Below, in pieces: positions 47,305 through 56,299 of a DNA stretch of 64,000 nt. Below the pieces are notes generated by a model. It ran no database searches. It saw only the letters and a program-made list of their open reading frames with translations, and was not told the origin of the DNA. Source of the stretch: Isoetes taiwanensis (lineage: Eukaryota; Streptophyta; Lycopodiopsida; Isoetales; Isoetaceae); assembly GCA_021234155.1 (NCBI GenBank), contig JAJEKV010000389.1:62001-126000 (forward strand). The letters run 5' to 3'. The position numbers were made by a program, and so were the translations under genes. Each line of letters starts with the position of its first letter. Position 1 is the first letter of the stretch.

Positions 47305-48074
47305 TTAAGGGATCAATCCATGTTTTTCCACGTGTTTAACAAGGTGTGGTTCCATGTCAGCCGTTCTATCCAGTTCTGGGTACGAATCTAACACTTCACC
47401 CACCGTCATCCCCATAGCCAAATTATGTATAATAGACACAAACTTCACCAGAAAATCATCTGTCGCAAAGTTTTTTGGATCGTAAGATGGTGGGTTCAGG
47501 GCCTGTGTTTGATTGTAGAAGCATTTGAGAGCATCATCATCCACTATGATTATATCATCCTTATTCTCGATACCAAGTTCGTCCACCATGTTACTCAAGT
47601 GTTTGATGAAGATAGGCTTGCCTGTTGGATCCTTGGGATTAGTGAACTTCACACATTTGTTCTGATCCCAAAGGGTCAACCAATGTCTACGATTTCCCAA
47701 AGTGCCTCCAAAGTATCCTTGATGTTCCTTAGTTCCATGGATGACCAAATACCAACTCGAAATAACCTGAATGCCTCGTCTAGCATCTCCTTCAAGTGCG
47801 GCCGCGGATAGATCCACTTGGTGTTTGATTCTACTGGTGTCTGATGAAACTGTTCTCTAGCCACTTTATTTTTCGGAAAAGTCTTGCAAAGGACTCCGTT
47901 TAGGTCGAACACCACAACCTTCTTAGAAACGCAATGGAATGAAACATCAAACATGTATCCGGTCAGCAAGATACGATAACACAAACAATACAAACGCGCA
48001 AAGCGTGATTTGAAATAGTCATAACCAAATCGCGCTTCGGCAAGTGATTTAGTTTGACAACGAAAAATAATCAA
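47305..48074 (-). pseudogene. FCP1/NIF-type HAD phosphatase-like gene, one frameshift
   Basis: The minus strand reads KKVVVFDLNGVL (HAD motif I, with Asn where a second Asp is usual), WIYPRPHLKEMLDEAF, VGIWSSM (motif II), then after a one-base shift near 47698 LWDQNKCVKF, KPIFIKHLSNM (motif III Lys), and IIIVDDDALKC (motif IV), ending HVEKHGLIP. Motifs I to IV in this order are those of the FCP1 homology domain, whose known members dephosphorylate Ser/Thr of proteins such as the RNA polymerase II tail. The start at 48074 lies right beside two copies of the local palindrome (48077, 48119). The Asp-to-Asn change and the frameshift argue that this copy is inactive. Confidence 0.75.
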
Positions 48075-48076
48075 AG

Positions 48077-48130
48077 CACGCTTGGCGCGATTTAATTCAA
48101 AGGTAATACAAATTAAATCACGCGTGGCGC
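48077..48130. repeat. Two palindrome copies upstream of the phosphatase-like gene
   Basis: CACGCTTGGCGCG (48077) and CACGCGTGGCGC (48119), variants of the CACGCCTGGCGTG family, each next to an A/T-rich ATTTAATT or TTAAAT word. Degenerate copies lie at 47994 and 48030, within the first part of the reading frame. Confidence 0.75.
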
Positions 48131-48241
48131 TATTTCGTGGGCAAGGCCATACCTATCATCTTCAGTTTTTTTGCCGTCATCGGCGTCATTCTCCCCTTTG
48201 CCACCCTTAATCTTCGTCTTCTTTCCGATTTGTTAGAATTG

Positions 48242-51200
48242 TTATTTTCTATTAGTTTTATTTGCGTCCTTCACAACTGACATTATTTTACTATTGATTT
48301 GGCAAACCTGTGAATCACTAGAGCCGCCTTCGTTGCCTTCATTTTCGGTTTCCCTGTCAATTAGTTCATTGTTAACCTGTGAATCTACTCTATTGTTGCT
48401 TGCATCACCCGCAATGTGGGCAAGGATATTCCCTAAGTTCGCCGCCATCCGCGATTACTTTGAGCAACCGGTTTAGCGACTATTTGTTCATTCGCTTTTT
48501 CCTTATCGGCTGCAGATTACTAGTTCCCTCTCCAGAGCAACGCCCACTTTCGAATTGGACAAGTCTACGAGACTTTTGATTGCTGATGATTTCAGGTTGC
48601 CATAAGGGCCTTTAGGAGACTTGGCAAGCACATGCATGAGGAATGGTTCAAGAAAGTCTTTGGCCTGCTCATCACTCACAAAGCAGTGACATCTTCTTGC
48701 ACCCATAAGAGCCTCTCGGGCAATATAACCTCCAACATGAAGCTCCAAGCAGGTTGTATCAATTGGAGCAAATGCCTCGACGAGGTAAGCAGCCATAGAC
48801 GGGGGAAATCCATTTTTATTTAAGGGGCCCTTCTCCTTAGTTTGTAGCTCGTACTTGATTTCCCCACTTAGGAGGGGGTCCCGATCCTCATCCTCTTGAC
48901 TCATCCTGTTCTGACTGATCCTGATCCGTATGAAAGAATATAGTTCTTAAGTCTGGATCATCTAGAAGAAAACATTCCCATGCACTGCTATTGTCACCCT
49001 TGGCCTTAGCAATATCATATTCGTCGTCTGATAGCATGGCTATCATAATGAAGATCACATGTGCCATCTTTCGTGCTGTTCGCAGCTCATTATCCTTAAC
49101 ATCATATATTAGGCATCCCTCCCTAATAACTTTGAGGCACTCCAGATCATGAGCAGCGGATAGTGCATGCAGATGTGACTCACCTGAAGGACAAACGATG
49201 ACAATAGTGAAGGACCTCTCAGTTGTCAATCCTATACAACTGGTAAAGAAGTTGTTGTAGTCCTTCTGGTTCATGCCCATATCTCCTCTCCCACCCCTGC
49301 TGTCCAACACAAAGAGTGATATATTTTTAAGGCCAGAAGTTGAATCTGGCAAGAGACCTTTGTACCCAATGGAGACTGAATACTGGACAATGTCGTCTTC
49401 TCTCCAAATCTTCTTCACAAGGGCCACTTTTCTTCTCAACTCAGCCCATTACCTTAGGGGTAGAGTCTCCTTATGTTTTGTATTTTTAGCCTTCCAATTC
49501 TTTAGGAAGTCCTTTGACCAGAATACAAACTTCTTGATGTCATCATTCTTGACCTTGTATTTGTCCAAACAATCCAATTTGAGATAATGCCACATCCCCA
49601 GATAGTCTTTGTAACTTCGGCTCCTACGGTGACTTCATTGTCACGATACATCCTTTACATGGCTGCAAAGACTCAACGAAGGACATCCTATCCTTGGTGA
49701 AAGCACCCTTCTTGTATAAGACTTCCTTCTTTAAGCACTGGTCTAAAACCCAAATGGTCTCGGTGGCGTCTAGCCCCCGAAGTCTTTCTCATCTCTGTCA
49801 CATTCAAGTCAAAGATGCTTACATCAAGGGGAGGCACCCTACCCATAGTATCGGCGGCTTCCCTTGTGCATAAGCGCCCTGAATTCATTCCACTTGAGCC
49901 ATACTGCCTCCTTACAAAATACAATCTTATACGAGTCTGTTGGTCCTGACCAGCTGGATGAGCTTTCAGAAGGATCTGCAATGTCATCACCACCTTTTTT
50001 CTTTGACTTTCTTGCGGTCTTCTTCTTCTTTCAGATAATTGTTCATGATGCGAGTCCGCTCAAAGCAGCCTTGAATGCCTCAGACTTTGACCCGCTCTGT
50101 CTGGTGGGCAATGGGCAGCCATATTCCACCCACTGTTGACGGGCGTGGCGCAGTTGTTCAACGTATGGACTGCAATAGTACAGACATTGAATCAGTATCA
50201 TAGAATAGAAACACGTCGGGCGCGATTTGAATAGAATTGATCAAGAGAAAAATCACGCCTGGCGTGAAATGAGTAAAGTTACTAATGCAATTCACGCCAG
50301 GCGTGCTTTCAAATCAAACCAATTCACGCCAGGCGTGTTTTCAAATCAATCGAATTCACGCCAGGCGTGTTTTCAAATCAATTGGTTGATTTGAAAACAC
50401 GCCTGGCGTGAATTCGATTGATTTGAAAACAGCCTGGCGTGAATTGGTTTGATTTGAAATCGATTGATTTGAAAACACGCCTGGCGTGAATTGGTTTGAT
50501 TTGAAAACACGCCTGGCGTGAATACAATTTATGAAACCAGTTTGTATAGAAATGTCTTCCCCATTTCATTCAAAGTTGCACTAATCTCAGCCAAATCTGC
50601 AGGTGAAGTATTGGCATCCAAGATACGACACCTCCTATACGCATAGTGATTGTAGAACACTTTTTGGCTTGTTTGTTCGTTCGCCCGATGATGGCCTTTT
50701 GTGCCTCAACGAATCTTTGCCCGTCGATGATGACATATTTAATATCATCACTTGATAATAGCTCCTGGACGTTCGTCCACACAGCAGGCTTGTTCGAGAT
50801 CATATCCCAAGGTAGCACATCCGCTGGCATAGGCATTTGACCTGGATTACTAATCATGCTCTGAACAATCTCCATGGCATGTGCTGGATCATATCTTCTG
50901 CTAACATAAATGGAGCTTGGTGAACGGATGAGGGACTTCACATGGATCGCAAAAGTTTCCTTAAGACCCAATGGATAATGGTCAGAGTATTTATTCAAAC
51001 TTGTTCATGGCCTCTAGGCTGCGCCCACTGGCCATCTGTTCATTCTCAAAAACAAGCCTCCATGCCTTCGACAAACTGCAGGTTGAACATCCTTCCCTAG
51101 ATCTAGGACCCTCTTAGAAGCTTTCAAGTCAGCTAATTCCCTAGCTTGCTGCAAATAGTGACTTGGTGTCGGTTTAGTGAACATGCCTCTACGCACAGCT

Positions 51201-51690
51201 GTAACCCCTTGGCAAATAGATATTGGCGTAACTGCTACATTGGTTGGCCAACCATACTTAAAACATGTCTCACCGTTCACATCTGTCTTCATGAACATAT
51301 CCTTGTATGCAGTAGCTCTACAGTGAGTAAGTCTGAGCAGATGTTTCTTCTGCTTCTGTGTAATCTCCAAGAGCAATTTACAGTTGGTGTCATCCTCTTC
51401 CTCACAAGAGATTAGGATCCCTTGTTTGGCCATCTTGTCTGCTTCCTTTTTCCTCGAGAAGAGAGTTAAGTCGAGCTTGCCATTTGTCTTGGCAAGGTCA
51501 ACGTATTCACGGCACCCTCGCCCATTTCCTCTTTAGGTGGTGGTCGATTGGTTGCTATAAGAATCGGCCCTTCATCATCTAAGGTGAGATCATATGGTAT
51601 CGTGATTCGGGTCGTCTGCCCTTGCTTTCTTGGCAGGATTAGAACCCGAATTATTAGGGGTTTTCTTCCTCTTGAGCATTGCAAATGAAG
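48242..51690 (-). pseudogene. Broken gene: ParB-like domain plus permuted DNA-methyltransferase-like domain
   Basis: Minus-strand pieces in order: basic N-terminal part (51690-51014); a ParB-like stretch (50998-50570) with RRYDPAHAMEIVQSMISNPG, then IKYVIIDGQRFVEAQKAIIG; an intron-like gap filled by palindromes (50540-50175); a block after an acceptor at 50174 (VEYGCPLPT, KSKKKGGDD, VWLKWNEFRALMHKGSRRYYG); DYLGMWHYLKLDCLDK (about 49600); then LFVLDSRGGRGDM with FTIVIVCPSGESH (49439-48888); then CLELHVGGYIAREALMGARR, CHCFVSDEQAKDFLEP (48904-48503). The last two blocks sit where DPPY and FxGxG motifs sit, in that order, in beta-class DNA methyltransferases, but the catalytic motif would read DSRG. 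Frameshifts lie near 50640 and 48895, with others likely. The function is inferred from fold-like motifs only; no family was recognised outright. Confidence 0.45.
50212..50520. repeat. Two-directional array of CACGCCWGGCGTG palindromes
   Basis: Copies start at 50212 (variant), 50254, 50293, 50325, 50357, 50398, 50429 (truncated), 50476 and 50508, spaced 32-41 bp apart. Left of about 50384 each is followed by TTTTCAAATCAAT. Right of it the same flank appears reversed (ATTGATTTGAAAA), so the array itself is an inverted repeat centred at AATCAATTGGTTGATT. It fills an intron-like gap of the broken gene on the minus strand. Confidence 0.95.
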
Positions 51691-51727
51691 ATGAGCACTT
51701 TTTAGAGTACTTTTCAGAACAAGAGAT

Positions 51728-51778
51728 CATGCTTGGCGTGCATTTAAACCTAAATTAGTACAAATCACGCTTGGCGTG
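51728..51778. repeat. Two palindrome copies upstream of the broken gene
   Basis: CATGCTTGGCGTG (51728) and CACGCTTGGCGTG (51766), 38 bp apart, directly 5' of the first coding block of the minus-strand gene at 48242-51690. Confidence 0.85.
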
Positions 51779-52690
51779 TTGGTAGCTCCTATTATTGACC
51801 ATGCAATTATTTTGCATCCACATTTTAAGCTACATACCCTTCATGAATCCATATTTCACACTATTTAACCTCATTGAACATTGCTATCTCCAACTGTCTA
51901 ACACCGCTATATTCTATATATAAAACAGAGCAAAATTATGTTCTACAGAACGGACAATCAGAGCATTAACTGATGTTAATACTTAAAATTCATGCAAAGC
52001 ATAATAACTCAAACTCATGCAAAGCATATTAAGTGAAAGGAAATATCTCAAATTCATGCAAGCATAATACTCTCCACACAGTGTGTATTCTGTGGCAAAT
52101 TAAATACCTTGAATAGGGTTTACGTGTATTCTGTGGTATTACGATCAACGCCCTCCAAGCTTGAGAAGTGCCGGGTTTTGGGATTCCTCTTCCACCGCTT
52201 CCCCTGCGCCCGTCCCTCGACCTCGATTCGCTTTAGAAGACATCTCCGGAGTCGCCTAGTAACAGAGTCGGAAGGTCGCTCGGATACGCGCTCGCTCAAG
52301 CTGCTCGAAGAAATAGCTTTTTCTACCTGTACGAGAAATAGAGAAATTTGAATTTCAAGAAAACACAAAATGCAGTTTCGAAATATTCTTGACACATACA
52401 AATAATAATGACGAAGACCCGTCCGTGAGACTTCTTTCATTAAGTTTTTAAAACCAATCTACCCAAAACGTATCCCGCCAAATTTATCCCGCCTAAACGT
52501 AGTTAACCTAATCTTTCTTCTAATTGATTTTTTCGACCGCCCGGAGTTTCCATAGCCTTGACTTCTCAAATCAGCTTCAGGAGACTCAAATCAGCTTCTC
52601 AAGAATGGCTCTGCACTCGGGTACTCATCTCATTCCAATAGCTTGAACATTAATTTCCAATAGTAGGTGTCTGAATAGCAATTTTCTGCA
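51779..52690. other. No clear gene
   Basis: Sequence with repeated CTCAAATTCATGCAAAGCATA words (about 51985-52070) and a more G+C-rich part at 52140-52310 without a recognisable protein. Confidence 0.4.
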
Positions 52691-52945
52691 GTGTCGAAGA
52701 TGAATGTTTCATGTTAACTACAAATCAGAAAAGGAAAGTAGGATTATGCAAGATCGACTCCATCGATCCGACTGTAAACTGTCATGGAATTCGCTTTCGG
52801 GGATAAGTATGTCCGAAGTTACAATGATTAATCACGCTGCGCTATGGATGAAGCTTTACCTCATGAGACACACCGGTGGGGATACGGTTGGAGAAAGTGT
52901 TGGAACATTTGTTGCATGGCCAAGAAACCGCTTAAAAAGGTATGT
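52690..52945 (+). pseudogene. Transposon N-domain-like fragment
   Basis: The plus strand reads ...HAALWMKLYLMRHTGGDTVG followed by ESVGTFVAWPRNRLKR, ending at a donor-like AAG|GTATGT. A short VGxxVAWP-type motif occurs in the N-terminal part of many plant transposon-associated proteins, and a related CIMAWP occurs in transposon copy B (about 56630). The rest of such a protein is not visible. Confidence 0.35.
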
Positions 52946-53072
52946 AACATGTATTACATTGTAGAAATATAGAAGTAGACAAAATTTGTTGTATTCATTG
53001 GAAAAAGATTACAATTGTATATAATCACGGATAAAACCGGATAAACCGGACAAAATCCCGGACTCTTTTTTT

Positions 53073-53690
53073 TCAAGCCCGGTCATGAGTAGGCGGGCTA
53101 TCGATCTCCCATTTCCATTGCGGGGCATAGTGAATTCTTCCGGTAAAACCCCAAAAAAACACTGGGGCTCTAGCTCCACCACCCCCCTGCTCCACCTCCA
53201 CCTCCACCTCCTGCTCCTGCTTTCCGCTGCCCTGTTGAACCTCCAATGCATCATTATAGCGCCGCCATAGTGGTTCCATTGGTTGAGCCATCTCCATTGC
53301 ATCAGATACCGCCTGTGGTAGTGGTTCGTGTTGGGGCATCCGGGCATAGAGGCTAACCACTAAGAAACGAGCTCCTCATTTTGAATCTCGAAATGACGGA
53401 TGCGAGATTCACTCTCGATCAATGCATGTACCGCATTCTCGGTGATTAGATAAGAGGGCCGACCTCGGATGCGATTGCAAGGGCCCCCGAGCCCAGATCT
53501 ATGATTGCCCCGCGCTCCGCGCCATCATCATTACTTGATCCAAGTACTCGGGGGTTGCAAGATCGGTGCTCCACCGGACGGGTGCTCGGCTGCGGTTCAA
53601 CCGAGTGGAGATTGGAGCCAAACCGAGCTGGGCTGTGTGATTGCTGGCCCAAATGTAATTCCAATGCATCTTCGCCACCAACAAGGGTGA
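53073..53690 (-). other. Decayed reading frames, possibly one gene remnant
   Basis: The minus strand shows frame-broken, protein-like text: MHWNYIWASNHTAQLGLAP (about 53670), LITENAVHALIESESRIRHF-EIQNEELVS (about 53455-53370, helical), and a Glu/Gln/Val-rich tract (EQEVEVEVEQGGGGARAP, about 53215-53155). Stops separate the pieces. The family is not recognised. Confidence 0.25.
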
Positions 53691-53868
53691 TTAATGTAAC
53701 TTGGCATCTATCAATAGGAAGTGAGCGGAGTATCGCGATTCATTCCGGGCGTGTTATATTTATTTATTTATAAACTTAGAAACTAAGAGACCCGGCGTGT
53801 TTAGCGTAAAAGTTGAAAGTAGGGATACAATTGTTTGCATTTCGCCGTGTAAACCGCTATATAGGAAA

Positions 53869-54058
53869 AACTAGACGCCGGCGTGCATTATTCGAGAGAG
53901 GGGAAAAAAAACAGACAGATAGATAAGTAAATAGATAAAGGCCAGGCAATTATTTACACGCTGCGTGTAAATAATTGCCTGGCCTTTATCTATTTACTTA
54001 TCTATCTGTACAGGTTTTTTTTTTCTCCCTCTCTGCTGAGTGCACGCCGAGCGTGTAT
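53869..54058. repeat. 190-bp near-perfect hairpin
   Basis: The centre is at 53962 (TTACACGC-T-GCGTGTAA). About 50 bp on each side pair almost perfectly (GATAGATAAGTAAATAGATA and GGCCAGGCAATTATTTACACG and their complements). Beyond that the arms still match through the A8/T10 tract, GAGAGAGGGG, and the CGCCGGCGTGCA / TGCACGCCGAGCGTG ends, with small indels. Outer and inner tips are themselves members of the local palindrome family. Confidence 0.95.
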
Positions 54059-54087
54059 TCATGTTGAAGGCTAAGGTTACCATAAAA

Positions 54088-54100
54088 CACGCTTAGCGTG
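54088..54100. repeat. Palindrome copy CACGCTTAGCGTG
   Basis: A single perfect-stem copy (CACGC TTA GCGTG), 33 bp beyond the end of the large hairpin. Weaker relatives lie at 53745-53815. Confidence 0.85.
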
Positions 54101-54683
54101 TTTCAAATATTATCTTTCAGATTTTTCTAATGCTTTCTACTACACTTATTCATAATAGAAACTTGCATGCAATAGCATGATTAATTCAGGAAGAGAAACT
54201 CAAGAATTTACTCGAAACAAAAAGAAGCAGATGAAGTTTATAAAAAACTATTCTGGTTTTCATAAACATCATCTGCTTCCTCTGCCTCGAGCAAATGCAA
54301 AAGCTTGTCTTCTTGGATTAAACCTGCCATTGAGATGCAACTTAAAACTAAATGAAAACTAACCTTGAGTTCTGAGGCTGGAAGGATTCGAAGAACGGAG
54401 GACTATGCTTGTGGTTTTAATTCCGAGGCTTTTCGATTCATGAGACCTTAGTCCTCTGCTTTTGGTTTTAATTCGAGTCTCCGATTTCCTGCGCTACGAT
54501 GCTGAGAACAAAAGCTGAGTCTTTTAGTAAGTTAGGAATTGCTGAAACCAAACATCTAACATTGATGAATATAAATCTGCTCACCAAGATTTCGGGACGG
54601 CGGATCCAAACACAGCAGAAGCGCAACCGGCAAATCGTATGAAGGAAGGAAGAAAATGTAGGAACTTTGAGAGCGTAAAATGG

Positions 54684-54756
54684 ATTTATATAGGCACAAT
54701 TAGAAATAAGTTAGCGTGAATAATTGATTGCTTGAATTAACACGCTTTGGCGTCAC
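54684..54756 (-). promoter_or_regulatory. Promoter with TATA box and palindrome element
   Basis: On the minus strand, in transcription order: GTGACGCCAAAGCGTG (54756-54741), then TTCACGCTAA (54720-54711), TTTCTAATTG, then TATA box CTATATAAATCC (to about 54682), then a C/T-rich leader. Order and spacing match the promoter at 55886-55950. A donor (CTTG|GTGAGC, 54588) and a possible acceptor near 54514 fit a 5'-UTR intron. No long frame follows, so the gene it drove is lost or unrecognised. Confidence 0.55.
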
Positions 54757-55448
54757 GGTCTTCCTTGAGACATGACATGTATATGGTATATATGGAGAAT
54801 ATTGCATTTCATGCAATAAATTCTCCACTGACATTTTATTCCATTTATTGCATTCGAAAAAATAGAATTTAGAAATTTTATATAGGCTAAATTAAAAATG
54901 ATTTTAAAGGCAAAATTATGAAGGCTAAAAAATGACTTGTAAGGTTGGGGAATTGTTTTAGGTCGTATAGGAAAATTTCCTATGGTTCTTGTGGTTTGAT
55001 TTATAGTGTTCAGAGACTTTGTTGAGACAAAATTCTGAGATACAAAATTTTAGAGAAAACAAAGACGAACAGAGACAAAATAATTGGAGAAAACAATTGG
55101 ATTTAATTCAAATAATTTTTATGTACGAAAAACTGTTTTGAAGAACACTTGTTTGAAGAAAATTTTATGAAAACTGTTTGATTTCATTCATAAAAGTGAT
55201 ATGTACAGTAGGTAAGCCCGAAGGCTTGTAAGCAGGTGCCCAAAGGCTTTTCACAAAATTACATGAAAAATATGCCCGGAGGCGTGTGCAAAGCTTCTGT
55301 AGCAAACCAAAAAACAAAAGGGCCTGGAGGGATCTCGCATCATTGATCTTCGACGCCCGGAACAAAGAAGAAAGAAAGGTGTTAGAAAAGAAAGAAAGGT
55401 GAAAAAAATAAAAAAGAACATGCAAACCTGGCTCATCTCTCGACCATT

Positions 55449-55834
55449 CTAAAAATCGGTCAATTCTCGACCTTCCTCCTCATCCTCTTCCTCCCCCTCC
55501 TCCTCCTCTTCCTCCTCCTCCTCTTCAGAGATTTCATTCTCTGTTTCAGGGTCAAGCCAACCCTGAAGCAGAGCGGTTTCATGCTCTTGGGAGGACATCT
55601 CCTCCTCTTCCTCCAACTCCTCCTCTTCCTCCTCTTCAGAATCAGAGGAATCAGAGGAGCTCAACTCCTCCTCTTCCATGTCAAAATCAGAATCATCCTC
55701 TAAATCGGAATCAGAGGAGAATTGGGCAAGAAAAACTATGGGGGGGGGAAGAGAGGGGGTTCTTCAACCTGACGTCTCTTTGACGAGACCTCGGGTTCTT
55801 CATGAAGTTCGAGCGCTGAGGCTGAACGCTTCAT
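55449..55834 (-). pseudogene. Acidic, Ser/Glu-rich nuclear-type protein, one homopolymer frameshift
   Basis: The ATG at 55834 begins MKRSASALELHEEPEVSSKR with a basic SSKRR cluster, a possible nuclear signal. A run of nine C (minus strand, 55740-55748) then shifts the frame into a stop. Immediately after, the next frame reads FLAQFSSDSDLEDDSDFD, then EEEELSSSDSSDSEEEEEE, an MSSQEHETALLQGWLDPE island and a second Glu tract, ending ELTDF at 55449. Very acidic tails of this sort are common in histone chaperones and nucleolar proteins, but nothing family-specific is visible. The one-base error could be a sequencing slip, in which case the gene is intact (about 129 residues). A TATA box lies about 52 bp upstream. 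Confidence 0.55.
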
Positions 55835-55885
55835 GGCGGGCAGAAAAAAAAATTGGGACAGAATGGTCTTGAGAGCGTGAACCGG

Positions 55886-55950
55886 ATTTATATAGGGTTA
55901 ATTAGAAATTAGCGTGAATAATTTATTGCCTCAAATAACACGCCAGGCAT
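55886..55950 (-). promoter_or_regulatory. Promoter of the acidic-protein gene with palindrome element
   Basis: On the minus strand: ATGCCTGGCGTG (55950-55939), TTCACGCTAA (about 55918-55909), TTTCTAATTA, TATA box CTATATAAAT (55895-55886), then the leader and the ATG at 55834. The same elements in the same order occur at 54684-54756, which makes chance unlikely. Confidence 0.6.
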
Positions 55951-56299
55951 ACGAAATTCCCGCCAGCTATATTATCTAGGGTATATTATTATGGATAATA
56001 AATTCTCACGTCTATTAGTTATATGTCTTTTCGTAATCATATATCCAAATTTTCGATAATTAAAATTTGGATATATTTATATAAATGTCATTTCCTTGTT
56101 GTTGCCATGAAAATTCTTGTTTTAAATGATTTCGTTTACGCCCATTGTTATTATTATATTAAACCTATTTCCAAGGAATTTCTTGCTTTTAAAAAATTTT
56201 GATTTACCTCTACATATTCCATAAATGTACGTACTTTTTTTATCTTATGGTGTAATAATTTTTTCTTACTCATTGACTAAAAAGGGTGCAATTTGCCTA

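Noticed and set aside
50212-50520. CRISPR-like array
   Set aside because: The repeats are palindromic, the spacers are nearly identical to each other rather than unique, the array reverses direction in the middle, and the setting is a plant genome.
50378-50569. 63-codon frame across the palindrome array with repeated HARRVFKS units
   Set aside because: It is a translation of the DNA repeat, not an independent gene.
53085-53360. Gln/Glu/Val-rich frame on the minus strand as an intact gene
   Set aside because: It has stops on both sides, competing frames of the same length and no upstream promoter signal; kept only as a remnant.
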